The notes under the pieces are model-generated. The model searched no databases and was not told where the DNA came from. It saw only the letters and a list, made by a program, of their open reading frames with translations. This document shows positions 7,901 to 15,388 of a stretch of 64,000 bases of DNA, piece by piece. Source of the stretch: Parahoeflea olei (GTDB lineage: Bacteria; Pseudomonadota; Alphaproteobacteria; Rhizobiales; Rhizobiaceae); assembly GCF_001703635.1 (NCBI RefSeq), contig NZ_LQZT01000012.1:62001-126000 (forward strand), in the 5' to 3' direction. Numbering within the stretch: position 1 is the first letter of the stretch; each line of letters begins with the position of its first letter. Both the position numbers and the translations under genes were made by a program.

Positions 7901-8824
7901 ATGAAGCGGCCGCGGGTCGACGTCACGCTCCGCATCTCGGGCTTCTTCCGCGACGCGTTCCCCGACCAGATCGCACTGTTCGACCGCGCCGCGCGCGCCG
8001 TGGCGGCGCTTGACGAGGATGCGGGCGACAACCCGCTCGCGGCCCGGGCAAAAGGCGAGATCGCGGCGCTGACCGCCAAGGGGCTCACCGCCGAGGAGGC
8101 CGCACGGCAGGCCTCGTTCCGGGTGTTCGGCTCCAAGCCCGGGGCCTACGGGGCCGGTCTGCAGGCGCTGATCGACGAGGGCGGATGGACCGACCGCGCC
8201 GATCTGGCTGAGGCTTTCGTCGTCTGGGGCGGCTATGCCTATGGTGCGGGCGAGGAGGGGCAGGCCGCGCACACACTGTTCGAGCAGCGGCTCGCGACCG
8301 TCGAGGCGGTGGTGCAGAACCAGGACAACCGCGAGCACGACCTGCTCGATTCCGATGATTACTACCAGTTCGAGGGCGGCATGACGGCGGCGGTGGAGGT
8401 CGCGCGCGGCGCGCGCCCCGCGGTCTATCACAATGACCATTCGCGGCCGGAACGTCCGCTGATCCGCTCGCTCGAAGAAGAGATCGCCCGCGTGGTGCGC
8501 GGCCGCGCGGTCAATCCCAAATGGATCGACGGCGTCAAGCGCCACGGCTACAAGGGCGCCTTCGAGATGGCGGCGACGGTCGATTACCTGTTCGCCTTCG
8601 CCGCCACCACGGGCGCCGTGCGCGGCGCCCATTTCGATGCGGTCTACCAGGCCTATCTCCTGGACGAGGACACGCTTGCCTTCCTGCGCGAGAAGAACCC
8701 CGATGCGCTTAAGGAGATGGCTGAGAAGTTCGACGAGGCGATCGAGCGCGGGCTGTGGACGCCGAAGTCGAATTCCGCCAAGTTTGCCCTCTCGGAACTG
8801 ATCGAGGGAGTGGGACATGGCTGA
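4907..8824 (+). CDS. cobN: Cobaltochelatase large subunit CobN
   Basis: Large subunit of the ATP-dependent CobNST chelatase that inserts cobalt into hydrogenobyrinic acid a,c-diamide; related to the ChlH/BchH magnesium-chelatase subunit. It has 1305 residues against about 1275 usual. The excess is explained by about 34 residues (near 746-779) encoded by a palindromic repeat inserted in frame, in a region that is already variable between family members. Conserved stretches include VHMGKHGNLEWLPGK near 545, PFIVNDPGEGTQAKRR and DSDDYYQFEGGMTAAVE. AAGGA precedes the ATG. cobS and cobT are not in the window, as is common in this group. It follows cobW by 15 nt and overlaps the GFA gene by 8 nt. 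Confidence 0.95.
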   Translation: MHLLVAQKGSLSDGDEAVDLGQSPGDILFLSAADTELASVAAARQAVGDLSWRLASLSDLKHPMSVDTFVMKMAPKAKLVIVRALGGASYFSYVLESLATSARAHGFGLAALPGDDRPDPGLDPLSTLAVDAREQLWAYLIEGGAENARDFVACAEALVTGAERPAPAVPLLKAGLWHPEIANPSVPDLAKHWQPDAPVAAICFYRALVQSGQTAPVAALCEALADKGVNALPVFVSSLKDPVSTGTVEAIFREAAPDVVLNATGFAVSSPGGETRGTVLESTGAPVLQTVFASGGREAWAASHQGLASRDLAMHVALPEVDGRVLTRAVSFKSAARYDEAVQANIVTHAPEPDRVSFVAELAARWARLRRTPAGERRVAFVLANYPNRDGRIANGVGLDTPAGTVEAMRALSAAGYDTGTLPADGDALVTALKAGPTNALKPERQGGVRLSLEDYRGFFASLDPSIREAVAERWGAPEADPFVRDGAFHLALLRYGNLVVGIQPARGYNIDPKASYHAPDLVPPHGYFAFYAWLRGAFDAHAVVHMGKHGNLEWLPGKALALSRACYPEAVLGPLPHVYPFIVNDPGEGTQAKRRTSAVIIDHLTPPLTRAESYGPLKHLEALVDEYYEATGHDPRRLKLLKGQILDLVRDIGLDADAGIAEGDDDDLALEKLDAWLCDLKEMQIRDGLHIFGKSPEGGLRDDLVVALARIDRGAAPGDQSLHRAIARDALALPATAVPTGVAGDPHPRSLPSRGREDGPGAPTSPSPLRGGARGGGKASDADLRPSEVDADRSSFDPLDCAMGETWTGPKPEILQSVTDDPWRSNGDTVERIELLALDLVSGRLPVPEDWAATRAVMAAIDGKLRPSVEACGGAELEGLLTALDGRFVAPGPSGAPTRGRPDVLPTGRNFYSVDSRAVPTPAAWELGQKSAELLVTRHIQDHGEWPTSMALTAWGTSNMRTGGDDIAQALALIGAKPVWDPASRRVTGYEIIPMAKMKRPRVDVTLRISGFFRDAFPDQIALFDRAARAVAALDEDAGDNPLAARAKGEIAALTAKGLTAEEAARQASFRVFGSKPGAYGAGLQALIDEGGWTDRADLAEAFVVWGGYAYGAGEEGQAAHTLFEQRLATVEAVVQNQDNREHDLLDSDDYYQFEGGMTAAVEVARGARPAVYHNDHSRPERPLIRSLEEEIARVVRGRAVNPKWIDGVKRHGYKGAFEMAATVDYLFAFAATTGAVRGAHFDAVYQAYLLDEDTLAFLREKNPDALKEMAEKFDEAIERGLWTPKSNSAKFALSELIEGVGHG
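7142..7242. repeat. Palindromic dispersed repeat inserted in frame in cobN
   Basis: Two imperfect arms of about 42 nt face each other: the left begins ACCCCCACCCTCGATCCC and the right ends GGGGAGGGGCCAGGGGTGGG. Each arm also holds a smaller palindrome (CCTCCCTTCAAGGGGGAGG and CCCCTTGAGGGG). The arms closely match those of the intergenic element at 19537-19699. Read in the cobN frame it encodes a Pro/Gly/Arg-rich peptide including SPSPLRGGARGGG. The element keeps the frame open through both arms. Confidence 0.88.
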
Positions 8825-9206
8825 GCTTTCCGGACGATGCCTGTGCGGGGGCGTGACGCTCCGGGTCCGGGGCGAGATCCTCGGCTCCAACCACTGCCAC
8901 TGCGAAAGTTGCCGGCGGGCGAGTTCGTCGCCGGTGACGAGCTTCTTCACGGTGGCCATGGGAGATGCGTCGCTGACCGGCGACACGCTCGGCTCCTACG
9001 CCTCGTCGCCCGGGGTGCAGCGCGGTTTCTGCAAGGGCTGCGGCACGCCATTGAGCTACCAATCCGAGCAACGGCCCGGCGAGATCGATTACTACGTCAT
9101 GCTGCTCGACGAGCCGGGCGCGATCGCGGTCGAGCGGCACGACCACTGGAACGAACGCGTTGGCTGGATCGGTCTGGCCGACGATTTGCCCAAGCATGAG
9201 GGATAG
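8817..9206 (+). CDS. GFA-family (CENP-V/GFA) zinc protein
   Basis: A 129-residue protein of the glutathione-dependent formaldehyde-activating enzyme superfamily (DUF636). Zinc-binding cysteines are clear: GRCLCGG near residue 8, HCHCESC near 27-32 and FCKGCG near 71-74. Members have been linked to glutathione-formaldehyde adducts, but most have unknown substrates. It overlaps the cobN stop by 8 nt and is followed 2 nt later by a GNAT gene, so it is part of the riboswitch-controlled transcript. No known role in cobalamin synthesis; it is probably an operon passenger. Confidence 0.85.
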   Translation: MAELSGRCLCGGVTLRVRGEILGSNHCHCESCRRASSSPVTSFFTVAMGDASLTGDTLGSYASSPGVQRGFCKGCGTPLSYQSEQRPGEIDYYVMLLDEPGAIAVERHDHWNERVGWIGLADDLPKHEG

Positions 9207-9208
9207 AC

Positions 9209-9646
9209 ATGGGAATTGAGATCACCGCGGTCGAAGATGCGGGGCGCGCCTTTCACGAGACGATCGAGACCCTGATCGACGCCACGGCGGCAAAGCTCGG
9301 TTTTCCGTTCGATCCGGTGCCGTGCCAGTTCAAGGCGGTCGATGACGACGGCGACCTGGCCGGCGGGCTGACGGCGCATGTGGTCCAGGGTTGGCTGTTC
9401 ATCAAGCTGCTCGGCGTGGCCGAGGGCCGGCGCGGCGGCGGCATCGGTCGCAAGCTTCTGGCCCGGGCCGAAGATTTCGCGCGCGAGCGCGACCTGGTCG
9501 GCGTCTATCTCGACACCTTCGAGTTCCAGGCGCCGCGGTTCTATGAGGGGTTGGGCTATCGCGAATGCGGTCGGCTGCCGGCGCATCGCGGCGCGCCGCA
9601 GCGGATCTGGTTTGCCAAGACCTTCGACGCGCCCGCGGGCGAATGA
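9209..9646 (+). CDS. GNAT-family N-acetyltransferase
   Basis: A 145-residue acetyltransferase of the GNAT fold. The acetyl-CoA pyrophosphate loop is visible as GVAEGRRGGGIGRKLLARAE (about residues 70-89), followed by LDTFEFQAPRFYEGLGYREC, the usual beta5-alpha4 region. The acceptor substrate cannot be told. It sits 2 nt after the GFA gene and 54 nt before cobO, in the same orientation, so it shares the cob transcript. Confidence 0.85.
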   Translation: MGIEITAVEDAGRAFHETIETLIDATAAKLGFPFDPVPCQFKAVDDDGDLAGGLTAHVVQGWLFIKLLGVAEGRRGGGIGRKLLARAEDFARERDLVGVYLDTFEFQAPRFYEGLGYRECGRLPAHRGAPQRIWFAKTFDAPAGE

Positions 9647-9700
9647 AACTTCCGGGCCGCGCAGCGGTGTGACAGTGAACAAGCAAAGGATGAGGAAGTC

Positions 9701-10345
9701 ATGAGCGGACGCGACAAGATCACCGACGGCATGAGCGAGGAAGACCTGAACGCCCGCCATTCCGAGAAGATGGCCAAGAAGAAGGCGGCACGCGAAAAGA
9801 TCATGGCCACCAAGACCGGCGAGAAGGGTCTGGTGATCGTCCACACGGGCAAGGGCAAGGGCAAATCGACCGCGGCCTTCGGCATGATCTTCCGCCATAT
9901 CGCGCACGGGCGCAAATGCGCGGTGGTGCAGTTCATCAAGGGCGGCATGGCGACCGGCGAGCGCAACCTGATCGAGGAGCGGTTTTCCGATATCTGCCAG
10001 TTCCACACGCTGGGCGAGGGCTTCACCTGGGAAACCCAGGACAAGGCACGCGACATCGCCATGGCCGAGACCGCCTGGGAAAAAGCCAAGGAACTGATCC
10101 GCGACGAGAGCAACACCATGGTGCTTCTGGACGAGATCAACATCGCGCTGCGCTACGACTATATCAGCGTCTCCGACGTGGTGGCCTTCCTCGAGGCCGA
10201 GAAGCCGGCGATGACCCATGTGGTTCTGACCGGCCGCAATGCCGCGGAAGAACTCATCGATTTCGCCGATCTCGTGACCGAGATGGAGATGGTCAAGCAT
10301 CCGTTCCGCTCGGGCATCAAGGCGCAGATCGGCGTGGAATATTAG
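9701..10345 (+). CDS. cobO: Cob(I)yrinic acid a,c-diamide adenosyltransferase
   Basis: CobO/BtuR/CobA-type corrinoid adenosyltransferase that moves the 5'-deoxyadenosyl group of ATP to Co(I). At 214 residues it is slightly long because of a charged N-terminal extension (MSEEDLNARHSEKMAKKKAA), usual in alphaproteobacterial CobO. The ATP loop is HTGKGKGKSTAAFG (about residues 46-59), with EGFTWETQD and LLDEINIALRYDY as further family motifs. It closes the cobP-cobO transcript. Its 3' end overlaps the convergent LysR gene by four bases, so no terminator separates them. Confidence 0.95.
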   Translation: MSGRDKITDGMSEEDLNARHSEKMAKKKAAREKIMATKTGEKGLVIVHTGKGKGKSTAAFGMIFRHIAHGRKCAVVQFIKGGMATGERNLIEERFSDICQFHTLGEGFTWETQDKARDIAMAETAWEKAKELIRDESNTMVLLDEINIALRYDYISVSDVVAFLEAEKPAMTHVVLTGRNAAEELIDFADLVTEMEMVKHPFRSGIKAQIGVEY

Positions 10346-11247
10346 ACGGCGGGCACGCGTTCACCCGGGTTTGCTTGTGCCTCTTGCGCTTGTTGTGACA
10401 GCCATCGCGAGAACAGGCTCATGGCCGGCGTCAACGGGCGCTCCGATGGCCAGGCAAGGTAATAGCGACCCGCCGATACGGTGTGGCTGAACGGCTGGAC
10501 AAGCCGGCCCTCGGCAATGTGACGCTCGAACATCCGCACCGGCAGCAGCGCCGCGCCGGCGCCAGAGGCCGCCACTTCAGCCAGTGCGATGGAACTGTCG
10601 AACACCGGTCCCATCGCCGGGGGACAGGACGCGCCGGCAGCCGCGAACCAGCTTGGCCATTCCGCGCTGCGGTAGCTGCGCAGAAGGGTCAGCCGGGCGA
10701 GATCCTCCGTGTCTTGCAGTCGTTCCGCCAGAACGGGGGCGCATAACGGCGAGAGCGGCGCGTCAAGCAGCGCAATCGTCTCATGTCCTGTCCAGCCGCC
10801 GGCGCCAAACCGGATCGCCATGTCGAGGCCTTCGCGAAGGATCTCCACCCGGTTGTTGTTGGTGGAAATGCGCAGATCGATTTCGGGGTGTGCGGCTTGG
10901 AACATCTCGAGCCGGGGCATCAGCCAGCCAAGGGCGAATGTGGTGTTGACGCCGATCTTCAGCACTTCCACGTCGCGCCGTCCTTCAAGCCGGTCGAGCA
11001 CGCGCGCAATCGCATCGAAACCGTATTCCAGAACGGGGAACAGCAATCGTCCCTCGTCGGTGGGGACCAGCCCCCGGGATGTGCGCTGAAACAACACGGC
11101 GCCGAGCAGATCCTCAAGCCGCGCGATCTGATGGCTGACGGCGGCCTGGCTGACGCGAAGTTCGATCGCCGCCCTGGTGAAACTGCCTTGCCGCATGGCG
11201 ACCTCGAAGGTGCGCAGCGCGTTCAACGGGATGTCGGGGCGATCCAC
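10342..11247 (-). CDS. LysR-family regulator of the GcvA/AmpR type
   Basis: A 301-residue LysR regulator with N-terminal winged helix (DIPLNALRTFEVAMRQGSFT, then AAVSHQIARLEDLLG, residues 5-65) and a C-terminal effector domain. The opening 'P-LNALRTFEVAAR...SFTRAA-EL-VSQAAVSHQI' is that of the GcvA/AmpR branch. It diverges from a class A beta-lactamase gene across 133 bp, the classical arrangement of ampR-bla pairs in which the regulator senses cell-wall muropeptides. It overlaps the end of cobO on the opposite strand by four bases. That it controls the beta-lactamase is inference from layout. Confidence 0.85.
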   Translation of the reverse strand: MDRPDIPLNALRTFEVAMRQGSFTRAAIELRVSQAAVSHQIARLEDLLGAVLFQRTSRGLVPTDEGRLLFPVLEYGFDAIARVLDRLEGRRDVEVLKIGVNTTFALGWLMPRLEMFQAAHPEIDLRISTNNNRVEILREGLDMAIRFGAGGWTGHETIALLDAPLSPLCAPVLAERLQDTEDLARLTLLRSYRSAEWPSWFAAAGASCPPAMGPVFDSSIALAEVAASGAGAALLPVRMFERHIAEGRLVQPFSHTVSAGRYYLAWPSERPLTPAMSLFSRWLSQQAQEAQANPGERVPAV

Positions 11248-11326
11248 TTCAGTACCTCAGCTTATGGCAGGCTATTGGTTTTGTCGTCTTTAGCGGTTTT
11301 CGGAAGCGGAATAAATTGCGATCATT

Positions 11327-11340
11327 ACATCATTTGATGT
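11327..11340. promoter_or_regulatory. Candidate operator in the AmpR-bla divergent region
   Basis: ACATCATTTGATGT, two 6-nt inverted arms around TT, lies 40 bp before the beta-lactamase ATG in the 133-bp divergent region. It could bind the LysR regulator or overlap a promoter element. It does not match the enterobacterial AmpR box in detail. Confidence 0.3.
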
Positions 11341-11380
11341 GTGGCCCGCGCCTCGGCGCGCAATCGTAAGGGATTTTCTC

Positions 11381-12274
11381 ATGCATTTTATCCTACGCAC
11401 CCTGCCGCGCATTGCGGCGGGCATCGCCATCGGCTTGTCCGCGGCCACCGCGGTGGCCTTTGCCGAACCGCGCTTTGCCCAACTCGAAAAAGCCGTGGCC
11501 CAGGTGGAAAGCCAACTCGGTGCACGGGTCGGCCTCGCCATGGTCGATACAGGAACGGGTGTGACCTGGTTTCATCGGAAGGACGAGCGATTCCTGATGA
11601 ACAGCACGTTCAAGGCGCCGCTTTGCGGCGCGGTCCTGGCGCGCGTCGATGCGGGAGACATCTCCCTGTCGGATGTGTTGAGGATCGAAAAGGCCGATCT
11701 GATGCATCACGCCCCGGTCACGGAAAAGAACGTGGGCAAGGACATGACGATCGAAGCGCTTTGCCGCGCGGCGGTCGACATGAGTGACAATCCCGCGGCA
11801 AACATCCTGCTCCATCACATCGGCGGGCCCAGCGCGATGACCGGGTATTTCAGGAGCATCGGCGACAGCGTCAGCCGGATGGACGATCCCGAGCCCCAGC
11901 TCAACACCTTCATCCCCGGCAATCCGCGCAACACCACGTCTCCCGCCGCGATGGCGCAGACCCTGCATGCCTTGCTGCTCGGCGACGTGCTGAGCCCGGC
12001 TTCACGCGACTTGCTTGCGGACTGGATGAGCCACGGCGGGGTTACCGGCAACTTGATGCGCGCCGCGGCGCCGCGAAGCTGGCAGATATTGGACAAGTCG
12101 GGAGCCGGCAGCCACTCTCGCAATCTCATCGCGATGGTTACCCCGGAGGGGCGCGCACCCTGGATCGTCACCATCTTCATTTCGGATGTCAAAGCCCCGT
12201 TTGAAACCCGAAATGCCGCGCTGCAAAGCCTCGGCAGGGTGGCGATCTCGGCAATCGGCACTTCAGGGAACTGA
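11381..12274 (+). CDS. bla: Class A serine beta-lactamase
   Basis: A 297-residue secreted beta-lactamase. The N-terminal 28 residues form a signal peptide ending AVAFA. All class A motifs are present: S75TFK, S135DN, the omega loop E171PQLN and K239SG in place of the commoner KTG. The spacing between them is normal, so hydrolysis of penicillins and some cephalosporins is expected; the spectrum cannot be read from sequence alone. An upstream in-frame ATG 42 nt earlier lacks a ribosome site, whereas TAAGGGA sits before the chosen ATG. It diverges from an AmpR-like regulator and is probably inducible. It is likely a chromosomal enzyme, as no mobile element is adjacent. Confidence 0.93.
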   Translation: MHFILRTLPRIAAGIAIGLSAATAVAFAEPRFAQLEKAVAQVESQLGARVGLAMVDTGTGVTWFHRKDERFLMNSTFKAPLCGAVLARVDAGDISLSDVLRIEKADLMHHAPVTEKNVGKDMTIEALCRAAVDMSDNPAANILLHHIGGPSAMTGYFRSIGDSVSRMDDPEPQLNTFIPGNPRNTTSPAAMAQTLHALLLGDVLSPASRDLLADWMSHGGVTGNLMRAAAPRSWQILDKSGAGSHSRNLIAMVTPEGRAPWIVTIFISDVKAPFETRNAALQSLGRVAISAIGTSGN

Positions 12275-12409
12275 CAGCCCCGGGCATCACCGCCAAGAGC
12301 CCCGGCACTGTCGGCGTCTGCCGCCGGTGCCTTCTTCATGTCGGCTTCCCAGGGATGACATTGAATCAAGGGAGGCGGCGATGTCCTTGAAATTGCTTGC
12401 CTGAAATTC

Positions 12410-12541
12410 AAGCCAGAGCCGCACCGGATTGGCCGGAGCGGAGACCAGATTGATCGTGCGCAGTGCCGGTGACGGCGAGAAGCAGCGCGATGGCCCTGGC
12501 CGCCATCCGGGCGGCCAGGATGGTGCTGGAGCACGTTCCGA
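12410..12541 (-). pseudogene. 3' relic of a TauE/SafE-family permease gene
   Basis: Immediately after the trkH stop, minus-strand translation gives AARMAARAIALLLAVTGTA and, after a frameshift, LRTINLVSAPANPVRLWL. The intact TauE/SafE gene at 14023-14808 ends PLLVITCTALAIKLISDPANPVRLWLGL, and the DNA is visibly similar over about 60 bp (CCAGAGCCGCACCGGATTGG is identical in both). So this is the decayed C-terminal end of a second copy, with most of the gene lost. Two readings fit: a tandem duplication later overwritten by trkH, or recombination between paralogs. Confidence 0.65.
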
Positions 12542-12543
12542 AC

Positions 12544-13917
12544 TCACAGCACCAGGTCGTTGTCGGTCTTCTCGTCCGGCTCGTCCACGGTTGCAAGGGC
12601 GATGCCGAAGGTCAGGAACCCGAGCCGCCCGGCGATCATCAGCACGACAATGATGACCTTGCCGAGATAGCTCAGATCGCCCGTGAGCCCCATCGAGAGC
12701 CCCACCGTGCCCATCGCCGAGATCGCCTCGAACATCACCTGTTCGAAGGCCGCCTGCGGTTCGGTTAGCGATAGCAGGAACAGCGCCACGAGAAGCAGCC
12801 CGAGGAAGAAGGCAAGCGCAGCGCCCGCGGTCTGGATCCGGGCGGGTTTCACCCGGCGATGGAAGAAATGCACGGTCCTGCGGCCGCGCAATGTCGAGCG
12901 CACCAGCCCCAGAAGCACGGCGAAGGTGGTGGTCTTCAAGCCGCCGCCGGTGCCTGCGGGCGAGGCGCCGATTGCCATCAGGAAGAACATCAGGATCAGC
13001 GAGGCATGACCCAGCGAGCCGATCGGGTGGGTGTCGAAGCCCACCGTGGTCGAGGCGGTCATGGTCTGGAAGAAGGCCGTGAGCAACCGTTCTCCCGGAG
13101 GCAACGCGTCGATCCCGGGCTCGGCAACGAACAGCAGCGCCGTGCCGGCGACCAGGAAAACCAGCGTCATGCGCGCGATCACCTTGCTGGTGAAGCCGAG
13201 CATGCGCTTGCGGCCGGTCATGGTGCGCCAGGTGTCGCCGATGACGATGAAGCCCATGGCGCCCAGCAGGCTGAGGGCGGAGATCGTCAGGTTGACCGGG
13301 ACGTCGGCGCGGAAATCCTCGAAGCTGTTCGGGAACAGGCTGAAGCCGGCGGTGCAGAAGGCCGAGATCGAGTGGAACAGCGCGCTCCACAGCGGGTTTT
13401 CGACGCCGCGGCTGGCAAACAGTTCCCAAAGGACCAGCATGCCCACCAGTTCGGTGATCAGCGTGAACAGCACCACCGAGCGGACGAAGGCGGCGACGTT
13501 GATGTCAGCCGGCAGGCTGAAGGCGGCGCGTGCCGTGGTCTGGCGCAACGGCCCCAGATTGCGGGCAAGCGCCAGTACCGCGAAGGAGCCGACGGTCATG
13601 TAGCCGAGGCCGCCCAACTGGATCAGCAGCAGCAGCACCGCTTCGCCGAAAAGCGTGTAGCTGCTGCCGGGGTCGACGGTGACCAGGCCCGTGGTCGAGA
13701 CCGCGGAGGTGGCCATGAACAGGTTGTCGAGCGGCGATACCGGCTGGCTCTGGGCGATCGGCAGGGACAGCAGGCACCAGCCGACGAGGATGTAGGAGAG
13801 ATAGCCTGCAAGGAGAAGCCGGGCCGGATTGGCGTGGCGAAGCGCGAAGCGGCTGCCGGCAAGGGTACGAAGCGCCGTCCGGCGTGCGCCGGAGACAGCG
13901 GGAGAATGGATATCCAT
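12544..13917 (-). CDS. TrkH/KtrB-family potassium transporter subunit
   Basis: Integral membrane protein of 457 residues, a K+ (or Na+/K+) translocating subunit of the Trk/Ktr/HKT family. Four membrane-pore-membrane repeats are visible, with pore loops such as TSAVSTTGLVTVD, SISAFCTAGFSLF, TMTASTTVGFDT and ISAMGTVGLSMG, whose glycines line the filter. Many hydrophobic helices fill the rest. The length fits KtrB better than long TrkH. I use the ATG that opens MDIHSPAVSGARR; the frame is open 14 codons further but the chosen ATG has a G-rich site upstream. No TrkA/KtrA RCK-domain partner gene is in the window. A TauE/SafE relic abuts its 3' end. Confidence 0.9.
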   Translation of the reverse strand: MDIHSPAVSGARRTALRTLAGSRFALRHANPARLLLAGYLSYILVGWCLLSLPIAQSQPVSPLDNLFMATSAVSTTGLVTVDPGSSYTLFGEAVLLLLIQLGGLGYMTVGSFAVLALARNLGPLRQTTARAAFSLPADINVAAFVRSVVLFTLITELVGMLVLWELFASRGVENPLWSALFHSISAFCTAGFSLFPNSFEDFRADVPVNLTISALSLLGAMGFIVIGDTWRTMTGRKRMLGFTSKVIARMTLVFLVAGTALLFVAEPGIDALPPGERLLTAFFQTMTASTTVGFDTHPIGSLGHASLILMFFLMAIGASPAGTGGGLKTTTFAVLLGLVRSTLRGRRTVHFFHRRVKPARIQTAGAALAFFLGLLLVALFLLSLTEPQAAFEQVMFEAISAMGTVGLSMGLTGDLSYLGKVIIVVLMIAGRLGFLTFGIALATVDEPDEKTDNDLVL

Positions 13918-14022
13918 GATGGACCCCCAAGTAAGACACCCCGACACGCGAGGCTGCATTAAACGGGGAGAGGAGGGTGTGGGTTCCGCTGCAGTGCGAA
14001 AAAAAACCGGGCCGCGTGCCGG

Positions 14023-14808
14023 CTACAGGCCGAGCCAGAGCCGCACCGGATTGGCCGGATCGGAGATCAGTTTGATCGCGAGCGCGGTGCAGGTGATGAC
14101 GAGGAGCGGCTTGATGATCCGGGCGCCGTTCTTCATGGCGAGCCTTGAGCCGGCCTGTGCGCCCGCGAACTGGGCAACCCCCATCATCAGCCCCACCTTC
14201 CAGGCAATGACGCCAACCGAGGCGAAGATGGCGAAGGCGCCGAGATTGGAGGCGAAGTTGAGCAGTTTGGTATGGGCCGTGGCCTTGAGCAGGCCGTAGC
14301 CCGCAAGCGTGACGAAGGCCAGCATGAAGAACGAGCCCGTGCCGGGACCGAACACGCCGTCGTAGAAGCCGACCAGCGGCACGACCAGTAGGCCGAACAG
14401 GAACGGCGACAGCCGCCTGGCGCGGTCGATATCGTCCATATTGGGCTTGAAGGCGAAATAGAGCGCGATGGCGACCAGCAGGAACGGCAGGAAGGCGCGG
14501 AACAGATCGCCCGGGATCAGGGTTGCGAGCCCCGCGCCGAGGGCGGCGCCGGCGGCCGACAGAAGCGCTGAGGGCAATTGCGCCTTGAGATCGACATGGC
14601 CTTTCCGGGCATAGGCGACGGTCGCGGAGGCCGAGCCGAACAGGCCCTGAAGCTTGTTGGTGCCGAGCGCCTCGACCGGCGAGAAGCCCGCGAGCAGCAG
14701 CGCCGGCAGGGCGATCAGGCCGCCGCCGCCGGCAATCGAATCGATGAAGCCCGCCAGGAACGCCGCCGCGAGCAGGAGCAGCATGAGGGTGAGGGCGGGA
14801 TCTTCCAT
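14023..14808 (-). CDS. TauE/SafE-family sulfite/anion exporter
   Basis: A 261-residue membrane protein of the TauE/SafE (DUF81) family with about eight hydrophobic helices. The N-terminal repeat holds AAFLAGFIDSIAGGGGLIALPALL and GTNKLQGLFGSASATVAYARKG, the family signature; the second repeat has GFYDGVFGPGTGSFFMLAFVTL. Substrates proposed for the family are sulfite, sulfoacetate and other small anions. It lies about 100 bp upstream of trkH in the same direction. A degraded copy of its 3' end lies beyond trkH. The substrate is not predictable here. Confidence 0.9.
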   Translation of the reverse strand: MEDPALTLMLLLLAAAFLAGFIDSIAGGGGLIALPALLLAGFSPVEALGTNKLQGLFGSASATVAYARKGHVDLKAQLPSALLSAAGAALGAGLATLIPGDLFRAFLPFLLVAIALYFAFKPNMDDIDRARRLSPFLFGLLVVPLVGFYDGVFGPGTGSFFMLAFVTLAGYGLLKATAHTKLLNFASNLGAFAIFASVGVIAWKVGLMMGVAQFAGAQAGSRLAMKNGARIIKPLLVITCTALAIKLISDPANPVRLWLGL

Positions 14809-14942
14809 GGGGCGGCCTGTGGGGGAGCGGTGAGGGCGGGTCGGATGCGATATGCGACCCTATTGCACGCGCGTGATGTCTGGACAATCGGTTGCCTGCG
14901 CGTAAATTCGAGAAAGCGCGCGGTTTTGGCGTCGGGGGGATG

Positions 14943-15353
14943 ATGAGAGGGATTTTCGCTTCGATCGCGGGATTGTTCGGCGCCACCCCGCGCGTCTCCG
15001 GTCCGCTCGCCGAACTGTCCGAAGATCCGGTCGCGCTGGCGGAAATCCTGGTTCTGTTTCGCATGGTGCTGGCCGATGGCGTGGTTCAGCCGGCCCAACT
15101 TCGTGCCTTCGAACGCATCTGCTCGGACCATTTCGGCATTGCCCCGGCGGACATGCCGGAGTTGCATGCGATGCTCGACACGCCCAAGGCGCGGGCCTGC
15201 GATGCGGAGGCCTTCACGCTGCTCAGGCAGCTTGACACGGAGGCGCGAACCATCCTTCTTGACGGCATGATGCGGATAGCCGACGCCAGCAAGGTGCGCG
15301 ATGCGCGCGACGACCGGCTGCTCCGCAGGACCGCCGCCTTGCTGGGGCTTTAG
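14943..15353 (+). CDS. TerB-fold (tellurite resistance TerB-like) protein
   Basis: About 136 residues, all-alpha, of the TerB/DjlA-N type. Residues 25-50 (EDPVALAEILVLFRMVLADG) and the C-terminal LLDGMMRIADASKVRDARDDRLLRR resemble the TerB helical bundle, which carries acidic metal-binding positions. The start is one of two adjacent ATGs; a GGGGGG run is better spaced for the second. It is followed 35 bp later by a related gene, so the two look like a tandem duplication that diverged. Stand-alone TerB-fold proteins have no firm function; membrane-stress roles are proposed. Confidence 0.7.
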   Translation: MRGIFASIAGLFGATPRVSGPLAELSEDPVALAEILVLFRMVLADGVVQPAQLRAFERICSDHFGIAPADMPELHAMLDTPKARACDAEAFTLLRQLDTEARTILLDGMMRIADASKVRDARDDRLLRRTAALLGL

Positions 15354-15388
15354 CCCTGCCGGCGGGCATGTGACAAAAGGACCTCGCC

